NCBI GenBank assembly: GCA_017160915.1
Contig: JACAWG010000026.1
Location: forward strand, 1-60,457
Source of the DNA: Aggregatibacter actinomycetemcomitans
GTDB taxonomy: Bacteria > Pseudomonadota > Gammaproteobacteria > Enterobacterales > Pasteurellaceae
DNA length: 60,457 nt
Direction of reading: 5' to 3'
Part shown: positions 19,792 through 33,443 of the stretch, piece after piece
Layout: each line of letters starts with the position of its first letter
Position numbering within the stretch: position 1 is the first letter of the stretch
Translations under genes and position numbers: made by a program
The notes under the pieces: generated by a model
The model's input: the letters and a program-made list of their open reading frames with translations, nothing else
Database searches by the model: none
Told to the model about the DNA's origin: nothing

Positions 19792-19855
19792 AATATGTTC
19801 TCCTGACGATGAGATAATTAAAGTGGCGTTAGTTTTAGCATGAGAACCGCCGATT

Positions 19856-19873
19856 AAAAAATAGCTATTTTTT
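19856..19873. promoter_or_regulatory. 18-bp perfect palindrome upstream of cysK
   Basis: AAAAAATAGCTATTTTTT lies 65 bp upstream of the cysK start. AGCTATTT recurs about 20 bp further upstream. An activator site (CysB-type) is plausible from position only; I cannot confirm its consensus. Confidence 0.4.
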
Positions 19874-19963
19874 ATAAATAATAACCAAAAGCTATTTCGT
19901 GACGATAACGCCGCCATCGGAAGAGCGACGATTCACGCTCACTTCAGTGCCGGTTTGCCCCGG

Positions 19964-20716
19964 TTACGGACGCTTAAATAACGTGCGGTATTCGCTCACC
20001 CACATTGCCGTTGCACCGCACACCGCCACGGGGATAATCACCAGATTCACCACCGGCACGAAAGTACATAACGTCACCAAACCGCCGAAAGTCACCGTCA
20101 CATTGCGCTTAATCGCCAGTTCGTTTTTCATCATGCCGAAAGGGATTTTGTGGTTATCAAAAGGATAGTCGCAATATTGAATCGCCATCATCCAGGCAGT
20201 GAATAAAAAAGTCACCACGGGAATCACGGTTTGCCCCAGCAAAGGCACAAATCCCAATAAAAACAACGCGATGATTTTCGGCAAACTGTAAACCAACTTT
20301 TGCCATTCACGCGCCAGCATACGCGGCACATCTTTCATAAAATCCCACAGGGACATATCCTGCAAACTTTCCCCGGTCAGCATTTTTTCCACTTTTTCCG
20401 CCAACAAACCGTTAAAAGGCGCGGCGATGAAGCCCGACAGCGTGGTAAAGATGAAATAAAACAAAACGAGAATCATGAGAATGGAAAGCAGCAACAAAAC
20501 GCCGCTCAACCAACTCAGCCAATCGGGAATGTAGGACATAATGCCGTCAATATAACCGCCGATTTGGTTCAAAAAAAGCCAAAACAAACCGCATAATAAC
20601 AGCACGTTTAACAGGATCGGCATGATCACAAAACGGCGCAGCCCTTTCTGTAAAACCAGATGCCAACCCATCACAAAATATTCAAAACCGGATTTCATTT
20701 CCGCGTGTTTCAACAT
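19964..20716 (-). CDS. cysZ: Sulfate transporter CysZ
   Basis: An inner-membrane protein that assists sulfate uptake for cysteine synthesis. Starting at ATG 20716 ([20 protein letters not shown]) gives 250 residues and a ribosome site TAGGGA. The open frame extends 84 codons further, but the extra part would run into the zipA promoter and is unlike the family. Four hydrophobic segments are visible. The [15 protein letters not shown] region is characteristic. Its neighbours are cysK downstream and zipA divergent. Confidence 0.93.
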   Translation of the reverse strand: MLKHAEMKSGFEYFVMGWHLVLQKGLRRFVIMPILLNVLLLCGLFWLFLNQIGGYIDGIMSYIPDWLSWLSGVLLLLSILMILVLFYFIFTTLSGFIAAPFNGLLAEKVEKMLTGESLQDMSLWDFMKDVPRMLAREWQKLVYSLPKIIALFLLGFVPLLGQTVIPVVTFLFTAWMMAIQYCDYPFDNHKIPFGMMKNELAIKRNVTVTFGGLVTLCTFVPVVNLVIIPVAVCGATAMWVSEYRTLFKRP

Positions 20717-20855
20717 AGCGTTATCCCTAAGAAAAAAGAGGCTCAGGATACAAAGTGCGGTGAAAAAAATCAAACTTTGTCTATCATCAATTTCGCAAAA
20801 ATATGATAAGCTTACGCCCAACTTGCGTGAATTTTGTATGATTGGAGAGTCGGCA

Positions 20856-24012
<3,157 letters not shown>

Positions 24013-24114
24013 AGCGCCAACAATAAGTCTGACGGCTTTCTATCTATCAGATAACACCGGCATCAACGCCGGTGCTTATTGGGGAACCATCAAGCGTTTT
24101 TTACGTATTTTTGT

Positions 24115-24185
24115 GTAGGGGCTGGTCCTGTGCTCGCCCGGATTTTTGATGGATATTCACGGGCGGGCACAGGACCCGCCCCTAC
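24115..24185. repeat. Imperfect 26-bp inverted repeat (REP/MITE-like)
   Basis: The arms 24115-24140 and 24160-24185 are complementary at 24 of 26 positions around a 19-base loop. The stem is very GC-rich (GTAGGGGC at the outside, CGCCCG inside) in a more AT-rich spacer between ligA and tdk. There is no transposase. It looks like a dispersed extragenic palindrome. Confidence 0.7.
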
Positions 24186-24232
24186 AAAACACCTTTAAAA
24201 CACTTCTAAAAACGACCGCTCTTTTTCCGCCG

Positions 24233-24811
24233 TTACTCCGCCATTTTCTCCTTATAATGCAAACGGCACACGGAAAGATAGCTGTCGTTGCCGCCGATTT
24301 GAATTTGATCGCCTTGTTTAACCACTTCGCCCCGTTCGTTAAGACGCAACACGAAATTGGCTTTGCGTCCGCAGTAACAAATGGTTTTGAGTTCTTCCAG
24401 CTGATCCGCCCACGCCAGTAAATAGCGGCTGCCTTCAAATAATTCCGCTTGGAAATCGGTGCGCAAACCGTAGCACAACACGGGAATGTGCAGCTTATCC
24501 ACCACATCGCTCAGTTGATAAACCTGTTCTTTGGTTAAAAACTGGGCTTCATCCACCAAAATGCAATGGAGCGGTTCCTGCGCCAAATGTTGTTCGATTT
24601 CAGCGAACAAATCCGTATTGCGGGCAAAGGTATTCGCCTGTTCGCTAATCCCGATGCGGGAAGTCACCTGCCCCACGCCGAAACGATCGTCTATCGCCGC
24701 CGTATAAACCAACGTGTTCATGTTACGTTCGCGGTAGTTATAGGAAGATTGCAGCAATGTGGTGGATTTTCCCGCATTCATGGTGGAATAGTAGAAATAC
24801 AATTTAGCCAT
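24233..24811 (-). CDS. tdk: Thymidine kinase
   Basis: A salvage enzyme that phosphorylates thymidine to dTMP, of type II (tetrameric). It has 192 residues. The P-loop is STMNAGKST near residues 9-17; the VDEAQFL motif is the Walker B equivalent. The zinc/lasso region is CYCGRKANF, with C-terminal CRLHY. The start is two bases after the stop of the small membrane gene and has no obvious ribosome site of its own, so translational coupling is likely. Confidence 0.96.
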   Translation of the reverse strand: MAKLYFYYSTMNAGKSTTLLQSSYNYRERNMNTLVYTAAIDDRFGVGQVTSRIGISEQANTFARNTDLFAEIEQHLAQEPLHCILVDEAQFLTKEQVYQLSDVVDKLHIPVLCYGLRTDFQAELFEGSRYLLAWADQLEELKTICYCGRKANFVLRLNERGEVVKQGDQIQIGGNDSYLSVCRLHYKEKMAE

Positions 24812-24813
24812 GT

Positions 24814-25047
24814 TTATTTAAGCACCCAGCGCCAGAAATGATAGCAAATGAAGCCCGTCACCGGTGGCAGCGCGGCTAAAATAAGCACGCCGATGGTAGT
24901 GCGCCCGCCCGCCATTTTGCCGACTTCCGTTAAGAAATCGATCAGCACGTCCGTGGGCGTGGTAAACACGAAAAAGGCGATAATCGCTAACATAACGAAA
25001 CAGCCGATGCCGGCGGCACGCATTGCTCTGAATTTGATTTTGTCCAT
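24814..25047 (-). CDS. Small two-helix membrane protein, unknown function
   Basis: A 77-residue protein with a basic N-terminus ([13 protein letters not shown]) and two hydrophobic segments, about 13-31 and 51-72. I do not recognise a family. A clear AAAAGGAA precedes the ATG, and the stop is two bases from tdk. It sits in the tsaD-tdk run, which supports it being a real, translated gene. A paired uptake signal separates it from tsaD. Confidence 0.75.
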   Translation of the reverse strand: MDKIKFRAMRAAGIGCFVMLAIIAFFVFTTPTDVLIDFLTEVGKMAGGRTTIGVLILAALPPVTGFICYHFWRWVLK

Positions 25048-25111
25048 TTGTTTTCCTTTTTATTGAAAGTGCGGTCGAAAATTTATGTATTTTTTCCACC
25101 GCACTTTTGGG

Positions 25112-26140
25112 TTAAATCGCGGTTAATTCGGTCATCGCCCAACGAGGACGGACTTCAATTGCCAATCCTTGTTGTTGCCCCTGTTTTAAGCGTAAAAAAC
25201 CGGCATAGGCGATCATGGCGCCGTTGTCCGTGCAAAATTGCGGCTGCGGGTAAAACACCTCGCCGCCCAGTTGTTGCATAAGCTCCGCCAAGGTTTGACG
25301 TAACTGTTTATTGGCGCTCACGCCGCCGGCAATCACTAAACGCTGCAAGCCGGTTTGTTTTAACGCACGCTTACATTTGATTGCCAGCGTGTCCACCACC
25401 GCTTCCTGGAAGGCGTAAGCAATATCCGCCTTGCTTTGCTCGCTCAGTTCACCTTCTTCCTGTAACACCTGGTGAAGGGTGTTGGCGGCGAAGGTTTTTA
25501 AACCGGAGAAACTGAAATCCAAGCCGGGGCGGTCGGTCATCGGGCGCGGAAAGGCGAAACGATTCGGTGTGCCACGGAGCGCCAGACGTGCCAACGCCGC
25601 CCCGCCCGGGTAATCCAAACCGAGCAATTTGGCGGTTTTATCAAAGGCTTCGCCTGCCGCGTCGTCGATGGATTCACCCAGCAATTCATAACGCCCTACG
25701 CCGTCCACCCGCACCAATTGGGTATGCCCGCCGGACACCAACAGCGCCACAAAGGGAAAGTGCGGTGGGTTTTCCTCAAGCATGGGCGCCAGTAAATGCC
25801 CTTCCATGTGATGTACGCCGATTGCCGGCACATTCCACGCATAAGCCAAGGCGCGCGCAACGGTGGATCCCACCAACAACGCACCGACCAAGCCCGGACC
25901 GCTGGTATAAGCCACGCCGTCAATGTCTTCGGGGGTTAAATTCGCTTCTTTTAATGCGGCTTGTAATAGTGGCGCCAGTTTGCGGATATGATCGCGCGAC
26001 GCCAGTTCCGGCACCACGCCACCGTAATCCGCGTGCAAGGCGATTTGGGTATGAAGTTGGTTGGCTATCAAACCTTTTTCTTCGTCATAAATGGCAACGC
26101 CCGTTTCATCGCAGGACGTTTCAATGCCTAAAATTCGCAT
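25112..26140 (-). CDS. tsaD: tRNA N6-threonylcarbamoyladenosine transferase TsaD
   Basis: It transfers the threonylcarbamoyl group to A37 of ANN-decoding tRNAs, with TsaB/TsaE. It has 342 residues. The metal-binding histidines are H111 and H115 in [16 protein letters not shown] at the N-terminus and [12 protein letters not shown] are ASKHA-fold motifs. It is divergent from rpsU, the conserved tsaD/rpsU-dnaG-rpoD layout. tsaC, for the same modification, lies 21 kb away in this window. Confidence 0.97.
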   Translation of the reverse strand: MRILGIETSCDETGVAIYDEEKGLIANQLHTQIALHADYGGVVPELASRDHIRKLAPLLQAALKEANLTPEDIDGVAYTSGPGLVGALLVGSTVARALAYAWNVPAIGVHHMEGHLLAPMLEENPPHFPFVALLVSGGHTQLVRVDGVGRYELLGESIDDAAGEAFDKTAKLLGLDYPGGAALARLALRGTPNRFAFPRPMTDRPGLDFSFSGLKTFAANTLHQVLQEEGELSEQSKADIAYAFQEAVVDTLAIKCKRALKQTGLQRLVIAGGVSANKQLRQTLAELMQQLGGEVFYPQPQFCTDNGAMIAYAGFLRLKQGQQQGLAIEVRPRWAMTELTAI

Positions 26141-26244
26141 TTGAGTTCTCTTTTTTATGGGTTTTATTGGCGCTGAATTTTACCCGCTTTACATGATTTT
26201 AACCAGTTTTCCGATGCGGATTTCAGGAAAACCTCAATCTGCCC

Positions 26245-26274
26245 TTTACTTTCATGCGTGATTTGGATTAAAAT
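26245..26274 (+). promoter_or_regulatory. Candidate promoter of the rpsU-dnaG-rpoD operon
   Basis: TTTACT (26245-26250), an 18-bp spacer and TAAAAT (26269-26274) lie 91 bp upstream of rpsU in the tsaD/rpsU divergent spacer. Confidence 0.5.
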
Positions 26275-26365
26275 TGCGTCCTTTATTGAATCTGCCGCAG
26301 GCGCGGCAACAAATAAAAATTTAAATTGCAATTAAATTAATTAAACTCATTGAGGTGATTGGCTT

Positions 26366-26581
26366 ATGCCTGTAATTAAAGTTCGTGAAAATGAATCCTT
26401 TGACGTAGCATTACGTCGTTTCAAACGCTCTTGCGAAAAAGCTGGTATTTTAGCAGAAGTTCGTGCTCGTGAATTCTACGAAAAACCAACAACCATTCGT
26501 AAACGTGAAAATGCAACCCGTGCAAAACGTCACGCAAAACGCTTAGCCCGTGAAAACGCACGCAACACACGTTTATACTAA
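26366..26581 (+). CDS. rpsU: 30S ribosomal protein S21
   Basis: A small basic protein of 71 residues ([13 protein letters not shown]...), full length. It is needed for initiation-complex base pairing with mRNA. It is the first gene of the macromolecular synthesis operon. A partial terminator follows before dnaG, as in E. coli, allowing high S21 and low primase from one transcript. Confidence 0.97.
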   Translation: MPVIKVRENESFDVALRRFKRSCEKAGILAEVRAREFYEKPTTIRKRENATRAKRHAKRLARENARNTRLY

Positions 26582-26608
26582 TTAACAGCATTTTTAACTC
26601 GAGTTATA

Positions 26609-26645
26609 AAAACCGTGAATCTTTCCAGGCTCACGGTTTTATTTT
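26609..26645 (+). terminator. Attenuating terminator between rpsU and dnaG
   Basis: AAAACCGTGA (26609-26618) and TCACGGTTTT (26631-26640) form a 10-bp stem followed by ATTTTC. Its position matches the known rpsU-dnaG internal terminator of E. coli. Confidence 0.8.
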
Positions 26646-26702
26646 CTCTCAATCTCATCAGTTAGGCTCATATTTCGTTCACAATAAGAGGCAGAATACT
26701 CG

Positions 26703-28460
26703 ATGAAAGGCTCCATTCCACGCACCTTCATAGACGATATTTTAACCAAAGTTAACATCGTCGATTTAATCAATTCCCGCGTAAAACTGAAAAAAGCCGG
26801 TCGCGATTATCAAGCCTGCTGCCCGTTTCATCACGAAAAAACGCCGTCGTTTACGGTGAGCGACAAAAAACAGTTTTATCATTGTTTCGGTTGCGGCGCG
26901 CACGGCAACGCCATTTCCTTTTTGATGGAATATGACAAGCTGGAATTTGTGGAAGCAGTGGAAGAATTGGCAGGCTTTCTCGGCTTGGAAATTCCCTACG
27001 AAAAACGACCGCACTTTAACGACGGCAGCAAACAAATCGGTTTCCAAACCAAGCGTAATCTGTATGAGTTAATGCAGGAAATCGCCAAGTTTTACCAACA
27101 ACAACTGCCGTTAAATATTCCCGCACAAAGTTATCTGCAACAACGCGGACTGTCGGCAGAGGTGATTGAGCGCTTTCAAATCGGCTATGTGCCGAACGCC
27201 ATGGACTCCGTCTATCGCCAATTCGGTAAAACCCGCGAGGAACAGCAAAAACTGTTCGACTTGGGGATGCTGTCGCGTAACGATCGCGGCAATGTGTACG
27301 ATAAATTCCGCAATCGGATTATGTTTCCCATTCGCGATCGGCGCGGTCGCACCGTTGCTTTCGGCGGACGGGTTTTAACCGATGAAAAACCGAAATACCT
27401 GAACTCGCCGGAAACCGTGACCTACCACAAAGGGAGCGAACTTTACGGTTTATATGAAGCCTTACAAGCGGACGATTCACCACAGAAATTGCTGGTCGTC
27501 GAAGGCTATATGGATGTGGTGGCGCTGGCGCAGTTCGGTGTGAATTATGCGGTGGCGTCTCTCGGCACCTCCACAACGTCGGAACAAATTCAGTTGCTTT
27601 TCCGCGCCACAGAACAGGTGGTTTGCTGTTATGACGGCGACCGTGCGGGACGGGATGCGGCTTGGCGCGCCTTAGAAAATGCCCTGCCGTATTTGGAAGA
27701 CGGTCGTCAGCTGAAATTTATCTTTTTACCCGACGGCGAAGATCCCGATACTTTTATTCGTCAATACGGCAAACAGGGCTTTGAAGAATATCTCGACAAC
27801 GCACAGTCTTTAAGTGAATTTTTATTCGCCCATTTAACGCCGCAAGTGGATTTTTCCTCAAAAGAAGGCAAAGCCAAACTTGCCGCATTGGCGATTCCGC
27901 TAATTAAACAAATTCCCGGCGATGTACTGCGTTTAGATTTGCGCAATACGCTCGCTAAAAAATTAGGAATTTTGGATCCCGCGCAGCTAGAGAGCATGAT
28001 CCCGAATCAGGCAAAAACGGAAGAACCTGTCGCACCCACCATTCAATTTAAACGCACCCCGATGCGTATTCTGATTGCATTGTTGTTACAAAATCCGGAA
28101 TTGGTGAAATTTGTGCCGGATCTGGAACCCTTAAGAAATCTTAATGAGCCGGGTTACGATTTGCTCGCAGAATTGACCGCACTTTGTCGTGAAAAAGTGG
28201 GGATTAGCTCGGGGCAATTGTTGGAACATTGGCGCGATACAAAACAACAAAACACGCTTGAAAAATTGCTCGCGTGGAACCATTTGATTGAAGACGATAA
28301 GATTGAAGACACGTTCCGCGAAACATTACGTTATTTCTATCTGCAACTCGTTGATAAACGAATAAATTGGCTCATCGCTAAAGATCGCGCGGAAGGCTTG
28401 GATCTGAATGAGAAAAAAGAACTTTCACATTTGTTAGTAAAAAAACAAGAAAAGAAATAG
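26703..28460 (+). CDS. dnaG: DNA primase
   Basis: It synthesises RNA primers at the replication fork. It has 585 residues. The N-terminal zinc ribbon is C40, H43, C61 and C64. The TOPRIM core shows VVEGYMDVVAL near 265 and CYDGDRAGRDA near 309. The C-terminal part is the DnaB-binding domain. Two uptake signals lie inside (27008, 28176). The ribosome site is weak, in line with low expression. Confidence 0.97.
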   Translation: MKGSIPRTFIDDILTKVNIVDLINSRVKLKKAGRDYQACCPFHHEKTPSFTVSDKKQFYHCFGCGAHGNAISFLMEYDKLEFVEAVEELAGFLGLEIPYEKRPHFNDGSKQIGFQTKRNLYELMQEIAKFYQQQLPLNIPAQSYLQQRGLSAEVIERFQIGYVPNAMDSVYRQFGKTREEQQKLFDLGMLSRNDRGNVYDKFRNRIMFPIRDRRGRTVAFGGRVLTDEKPKYLNSPETVTYHKGSELYGLYEALQADDSPQKLLVVEGYMDVVALAQFGVNYAVASLGTSTTSEQIQLLFRATEQVVCCYDGDRAGRDAAWRALENALPYLEDGRQLKFIFLPDGEDPDTFIRQYGKQGFEEYLDNAQSLSEFLFAHLTPQVDFSSKEGKAKLAALAIPLIKQIPGDVLRLDLRNTLAKKLGILDPAQLESMIPNQAKTEEPVAPTIQFKRTPMRILIALLLQNPELVKFVPDLEPLRNLNEPGYDLLAELTALCREKVGISSGQLLEHWRDTKQQNTLEKLLAWNHLIEDDKIEDTFRETLRYFYLQLVDKRINWLIAKDRAEGLDLNEKKELSHLLVKKQEKK

Positions 28461-28535
28461 TTAAACCATGGTAACGATGATAAAATCCTTAGCATTTTAT
28501 CTTCTCCAAATAAGTAAGCAAGGCGGATATCAAAT

Positions 28536-30404
28536 ATGGATCAAAATCCACAATCTCAATTGAAACTACTCATCGCGCAAGGGAAAGAGCAGGGTTATTT
28601 AACCTATGCCGAGGTGAATGACAGCCTCCCCGAAGAATTAGTCGATGCGGATCAAATTGAAGATATTATTCAGATGATCAACGACATGGGGATTCAGGTG
28701 CTGGAAACCGCGCCGGATGCCGATGATCTGATGCTCAATGAAAATATCACCGATGAAGATGTCGTTGAAGAAGCAACCCAAGTATTATCCAGCGTAGAAG
28801 CGGAATTAGGGCGGACTACCGACCCTGTGCGTATGTATATGCGCGAAATGGGTAGCGTAGAATTGCTTACCCGTGAAGGCGAAATTGATATTGCCAAACG
28901 CATTGAAGAAGGTATTAACGAAGTACAAAGCGCCATTGCCGCTTACCCTGAAGCCATCACTTACTTAATTGAGCAATATGATTCGGTAGAAAACGGTGGC
29001 GTACGTTTAGCCGACTTAATTACCGGTTTCGTCGATCCTAATGTACTCAGCGAATCCGAAACTGAAGATCTGGAAGACGATTTTGATTCTGACGAAGACG
29101 ACGCCGATGCGGATGATGCCGACATTGATGATGAAAGCGAAGAGGAAGAAGAGAACGAAGAAGGCGGCAGCGATGACGGCGATAGCGATAACAGCATTGA
29201 TCCTGAAGTTGCCCGGGAAAAATTCACCGCACTTAAACAGCAACATCAAAAAACCTTAGACAGTATCGCCAAACATGGGCGTACGGCGAAAAAAGCAAAA
29301 GACGAAATTCAGGCGTTATCGGATATTTTCACCCAGTTCCGTTTAGTACCAAAACAATTCGATACCTTAGTGTTGTCCATGCGTGACATGATGAAACGCG
29401 TCCGTAGTCAGGAACGTTTCATTCAACGCATTGTGGTGGATAATGCCAAAATGCCGAAATCCGGCTTCCAAAAGAGTTTTATCGGACACGAAACCACCGA
29501 TGCCTGGTTGGTGAAAGCCTTGGGTGCCGGTAAATCCTGGTCGGAAAAATTGGTGCAGTATGAAAACCAATTACGCCAAGCTATCGCTAATTTGGTACAA
29601 ATCGAACAAGATACCCATTTAACCATTCCGCAAATCCGAGAAATCGGTGAGCGCATTGCACAAGGCGAATTAAAAGCCCGCCGTGCGAAAAAAGAAATGG
29701 TGGAAGCCAACCTGCGTTTGGTAATTTCCATTGCCAAGAAATACACCAACCGTGGCTTGCAATTCCTTGATTTAATTCAAGAAGGTAATATCGGTTTAAT
29801 GAAAGCGGTGGATAAATTTGAATACCGTCGCGGCTACAAATTCTCCACTTATGCCACTTGGTGGATTCGTCAGGCAATTACCCGTTCTATTGCGGACCAA
29901 GCCCGCACTATTCGTATTCCGGTCCACATGATTGAAACCATTAACAAACTCAATCGTATTTCCCGTCAGATGCTACAGGAAATGGGACGCGAAGCCTCGC
30001 CGGAAGAACTGGCGGAACGCATGGGAATGCCGGAAGATAAAATCCGTAAAGTGCTGAAAATTGCGAAAGAGCCGATTTCGATGGAAACCCCAATCGGTGA
30101 TGACGACGATTCCCATTTAGGCGATTTTATCGAAGACTCCACGCTAGAGCTTCCATTAGATTCCGCCACCGCGCAAAGCCTAAAAGCGGCAACGCACGAA
30201 GTGCTGGAAGGCTTGACGCCACGAGAAGCCAAAGTCTTGCGTATGCGTTTCGGTATCGACATGAATACCGATCACACTTTGGAGGAAGTGGGCAAACAAT
30301 TTGACGTAACCCGTGAACGTATTCGTCAAATTGAAGCCAAAGCATTACGTAAACTGCGCCATCCAAGCCGCTCCGAAACCTTGCGTAGCTTCTTGGATGA
30401 ATAA
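28536..30404 (+). CDS. rpoD: RNA polymerase sigma-70 factor RpoD
   Basis: The primary sigma factor, 622 residues. Region 1.1 spans about 1-80 and region 1.2 begins at [11 protein letters not shown]. The non-conserved region contains an extremely acidic run near 178-225 (mostly D, E and S). Region 2 shows [15 protein letters not shown] (-10 recognition and melting), region 3 follows, and region 4.2 ends with the helix-turn-helix [20 protein letters not shown]. It is the last gene of the operon and is followed by a strong terminator. Confidence 0.98.
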   Translation: MDQNPQSQLKLLIAQGKEQGYLTYAEVNDSLPEELVDADQIEDIIQMINDMGIQVLETAPDADDLMLNENITDEDVVEEATQVLSSVEAELGRTTDPVRMYMREMGSVELLTREGEIDIAKRIEEGINEVQSAIAAYPEAITYLIEQYDSVENGGVRLADLITGFVDPNVLSESETEDLEDDFDSDEDDADADDADIDDESEEEEENEEGGSDDGDSDNSIDPEVAREKFTALKQQHQKTLDSIAKHGRTAKKAKDEIQALSDIFTQFRLVPKQFDTLVLSMRDMMKRVRSQERFIQRIVVDNAKMPKSGFQKSFIGHETTDAWLVKALGAGKSWSEKLVQYENQLRQAIANLVQIEQDTHLTIPQIREIGERIAQGELKARRAKKEMVEANLRLVISIAKKYTNRGLQFLDLIQEGNIGLMKAVDKFEYRRGYKFSTYATWWIRQAITRSIADQARTIRIPVHMIETINKLNRISRQMLQEMGREASPEELAERMGMPEDKIRKVLKIAKEPISMETPIGDDDDSHLGDFIEDSTLELPLDSATAQSLKAATHEVLEGLTPREAKVLRMRFGIDMNTDHTLEEVGKQFDVTRERIRQIEAKALRKLRHPSRSETLRSFLDE

Positions 30405-30416
30405 TCCGTAACAATG

Positions 30417-30450
30417 AAAAAAGGATAAGTCGGCAGGCTTATCCTTTTTT
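30417..30450 (+). terminator. rpoD intrinsic terminator
   Basis: A 13-bp stem (AAAAAAGGATAAG and its complement) around an 8-base loop, 12 bases after the rpoD stop, with the closing T run inside the stem. Confidence 0.92.
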
Positions 30451-30482
30451 GTTTAAATAAAAAACACACAAAATTTGGTTGC

Positions 30483-30511
30483 TGGACTTTACCCCGAGAT
30501 TTCCCTATAAT
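30483..30511 (+). promoter_or_regulatory. Candidate tRNA promoter
   Basis: A perfect TATAAT at 30506-30511 with TGGACT (4/6) at 30483-30488 and a 17-bp spacer, ending 23 bp before the tRNA. Confidence 0.6.
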
Positions 30512-30534
30512 CGCACCTCAATTCAACGCTCACC

Positions 30535-30611
30535 GCCCCCATAGCTCAGTCGGTCAGAGCAGTCGACTCATAATCGATTGGTCACAGGTTCAAGTCCTGT
30601 TGGGGGCACCA
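30535..30611 (+). tRNA. tRNA with CAT anticodon, probably tRNA-Ile2 (lysidine-modified)
   Basis: A complete 77-nt cloverleaf. The acceptor GCCCCCA pairs with TGGGGGC (followed by A and an encoded CCA). The D arm is GCTC/GAGC, the anticodon stem GTCGA/TCGAT with loop CTCATAA, and the T arm ACAGG/CCTGT with loop TTCAAGT. The CAT anticodon is shared by tRNA-Met and tRNA-Ile2. The acceptor C4-G69 and C5-G68 pairs are the known TilS-recognition pairs of tRNA-Ile2, and the variable and T arm regions also resemble E. coli ileX more than metT. An automatic call would probably read tRNA-Met. Confidence 0.9.
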
Positions 30612-30645
30612 AAAAACTTATTTCATATATTTCAATAAGTTATCC

Positions 30646-33396
30646 TCAGAATTTATAACTCACCGATAAGATGAAAGTTCGCCCTCTGGCATAATTATTC
30701 AGAATAGCATTGGTCTTTCCGCCGTATCTTCCGTTACATAATCCGTTAGAATCACACTGAACTACATCATCTCCATAGGAATTGAGATTTTCAAAGGTGG
30801 AGAAATAACGTTGGGTTGCGGCGTCATTTGCGGCATCCAACGGATCAATATATCTTTTATCAAAGACATTTTGTATATCTGCGCGAATGACTAAATTTTC
30901 GATGGGTTCATAAGCCACATAGAAATCAACCACCAACGGTTGCTTATCAATAGTCTCGGTTTCTTTAATCACACGTTTGCCGATATTATGCGGATCAGCG
31001 GTATTGCCGGGTTGAGTGCCGTCAATGTATCTTTCTTCCGTCGTGGCACGTTTACTTTTACCGTAATATCTGACTGCACTTCCGACGGTTAATTTACGAT
31101 CAAACCAGCGTGAACCGATTTCCAAGCGACCATAATCTCTCGGCAACATAGAAATTTTAGTTAAACCATAACCTTGTTTTATTTGATCCTGTTTCGATGC
31201 GTTATTAGGTGATTCACTGGCATCGCTGTAGTTAGTCGGCTGATTGGTTTTCTGATAAGCGTAAGATAAATTGGTAAAGAACCGACCCGCGTCATAAGTA
31301 AGCTCTAATTCCAAGCCGTGTTTATTGACGCGTTTTTGATAATTTCGGTGTTGAATCGTATAGCTCAACCCGGTTGTCGTTACCCAACTTGGCGGTACAC
31401 CGGCTTGAGTATTCCACCATTTGCCATAAACATTATGAATGTAATCTTTAATGCGGCTACGATAAAACACGGCTTTTAAACCCAATACATCATCATCCAG
31501 GAACACATTATTTTTGAACGTATTAAAACCGATTTGATAGGTATCCGCACGCTCGGGTTTTAAGTTTGTGTTCACACCGGAATCGCCGATTTGTGAAAAA
31601 TACATTTCCTGAATATTCGGCATTCTATGGGTTCTGGCATAGCTGATAAAAGGCATAAAATAATCACTTGGCGCGGCGCTCAAAACGACGGAATGATTGA
31701 CCGCACTTTTCTTGCCGCCCTTTTTATACACCGGTTCATACAAATCACAACTTGGATTGCAGTGTTTTTTATAAATTTCCGAATCTTCTCCAAATGCCTT
31801 TTTAAAATCGCTCGGGCTGTTGTAATAGGCAGTATATTCGCCGTTAAACTTATACTTCACAAAATTCACACTGTAATCAAGTTTAAAGATGTCACGAGTC
31901 AAAGAGGTATCCAGATAAACCGTATTAAAACGCTGTTCGCCAGAAGGCTGTAAAATGGTCGATTTTTGCGGAAGTATGCCTTTATCGCCTTTGAAACGAC
32001 CTAAAAAGTCATATAGTCCGCCTTTTTGCGAAGGCCCGTCGTAAAAAGGGCTGAGTTCTTCCGGGAAACGATTTTTAGTATATTGATTTTTAAATAAATT
32101 CACGCCTAAGGTCGTTTTCAGATCGGTTTCTTTTGGCAGCGAAAAGGTATAGCTGTTACTAATATCAATAATATCCGCCGTATTTTTGGTTTCTAAATAT
32201 TTCAGTACCTGCCAGCCGCCAAAACGTGAACCGCTCGGATACTTTTGTTTGCCTACGTTATGCGCCAGCAATACATTGAGATCAAGATAGCCATTATTAT
32301 TAAAATTGTAATTTAACTGATAATTCCGATTCTCGATTTTTCGACTGCCGATATGATTATCAAGGGTTCGGTATTGTAAATTTAAGGTATGTCGATCATC
32401 TGAAAATTCCACTTTCACTAAATGGCTTTTTGAACGCTGAACCAAACTTGAAGGATCTATCGGTGTTAAATCCCATTGCGGCACTTCGTTTTCATTCCAG
32501 ATTTTACCTAACTCGGCGATATATTCCTTTAACTTTTGCGGATCGTTATATTTTTGATTCCAAGGATATTCCCACGTACTCTTACCCGCTGAATTTTTTA
32601 TCGAAAAGTCACGTTCCCATTCGTTTTTCTCACTATTAAATTTCAACTGATGGCTACGGAAAAATTCATCTCTTTTTCGTTCAAGAAACCCTTTACCTAC
32701 ATCGGAGATACGTTCGCCACCACCGCCGACCTTATAATTTTGTGAAACCTCTCTTTGACTATAACCGTACAGAACACCGATATATCCGCCATTGTCCAAC
32801 CATTTACGGGCAGCGCCCATTGCCATGTAGTTATATTTGGTTTCGTTATCGCCGGTTAGTCCTTTGGTGAGGAAGCCATAGTTTTTATCTCCCTGAATTA
32901 CATCATTCACACCCAAAGTTCTGAAATTTGCCGCCCCATACAAAGAATTTACCCCGCCGGTTCCGCTAAAGTTGCCTTTGGTTAAATCCACACCGGCAAT
33001 AAAATTCGGATCGATTGCCGCACCAAACTGCGAATTGCCGCCAGCACGTCCCGCATCCATGGAGGTTGAATAAAAAGTTTGTGTCACCCCATCAACCATG
33101 GTATTCACCCGTCCGAACCCGGTTTCGCCGCGAATGTTTAAGGATAGTACGCCGGAACCTTTATCCTGTTGAGTAAACGCCCCGGGAATACTGCGTACCA
33201 CATTATCAACGGTTTCGGTGGACTTAAAGACATTCTCACGGGTGCTTTTGGCTTTCGCCTCGGTAAACGGTTTTTTCTCGTTCGCAATGATTTTTTCAAC
33301 AACGTCGATTTGATCTAATTGTTCCTCTGCATTGGCAACATTCAGCACATTTAACATGCAAAACGCAGCCAAATTTAACTTAATAAACGTGTTCAT
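30646..33396 (-). CDS. TonB-dependent outer-membrane receptor, heme/hemoglobin-type (Hup-like)
   Basis: A 916-residue receptor. The signal peptide probably ends after ANA23. A TonB box-like DQIDVVEK follows at about 28-35. The plug domain ([32 protein letters not shown]) runs to about 230, followed by a 22-strand barrel ending in ...LSVSYKF with the terminal aromatic. Extracellular loops are long, and paired cysteines (CNPSC, CDSNGLC) suggest disulfides. The best match from memory is the Haemophilus heme-utilisation receptor group, though the ligand is inference. A Fur box lies upstream. The gene is AT-richer than its neighbours and directly follows a tRNA. Confidence 0.85.
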   Translation of the reverse strand: MNTFIKLNLAAFCMLNVLNVANAEEQLDQIDVVEKIIANEKKPFTEAKAKSTRENVFKSTETVDNVVRSIPGAFTQQDKGSGVLSLNIRGETGFGRVNTMVDGVTQTFYSTSMDAGRAGGNSQFGAAIDPNFIAGVDLTKGNFSGTGGVNSLYGAANFRTLGVNDVIQGDKNYGFLTKGLTGDNETKYNYMAMGAARKWLDNGGYIGVLYGYSQREVSQNYKVGGGGERISDVGKGFLERKRDEFFRSHQLKFNSEKNEWERDFSIKNSAGKSTWEYPWNQKYNDPQKLKEYIAELGKIWNENEVPQWDLTPIDPSSLVQRSKSHLVKVEFSDDRHTLNLQYRTLDNHIGSRKIENRNYQLNYNFNNNGYLDLNVLLAHNVGKQKYPSGSRFGGWQVLKYLETKNTADIIDISNSYTFSLPKETDLKTTLGVNLFKNQYTKNRFPEELSPFYDGPSQKGGLYDFLGRFKGDKGILPQKSTILQPSGEQRFNTVYLDTSLTRDIFKLDYSVNFVKYKFNGEYTAYYNSPSDFKKAFGEDSEIYKKHCNPSCDLYEPVYKKGGKKSAVNHSVVLSAAPSDYFMPFISYARTHRMPNIQEMYFSQIGDSGVNTNLKPERADTYQIGFNTFKNNVFLDDDVLGLKAVFYRSRIKDYIHNVYGKWWNTQAGVPPSWVTTTGLSYTIQHRNYQKRVNKHGLELELTYDAGRFFTNLSYAYQKTNQPTNYSDASESPNNASKQDQIKQGYGLTKISMLPRDYGRLEIGSRWFDRKLTVGSAVRYYGKSKRATTEERYIDGTQPGNTADPHNIGKRVIKETETIDKQPLVVDFYVAYEPIENLVIRADIQNVFDKRYIDPLDAANDAATQRYFSTFENLNSYGDDVVQCDSNGLCNGRYGGKTNAILNNYARGRTFILSVSYKF

Positions 33397-33424
33397 TTAT
33401 TCTCCTTAGGACAGTTTATTTTTT

Positions 33425-33443
33425 GATAATCATTCTCATTATT
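33425..33443. promoter_or_regulatory. Fur box upstream of the TonB-dependent receptor
   Basis: GATAATCATTCTCATTATT matches the 19-bp Fur consensus at 15 of 19 positions. It ends 29 bp upstream of the receptor start, so iron repression is expected. Confidence 0.75.
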
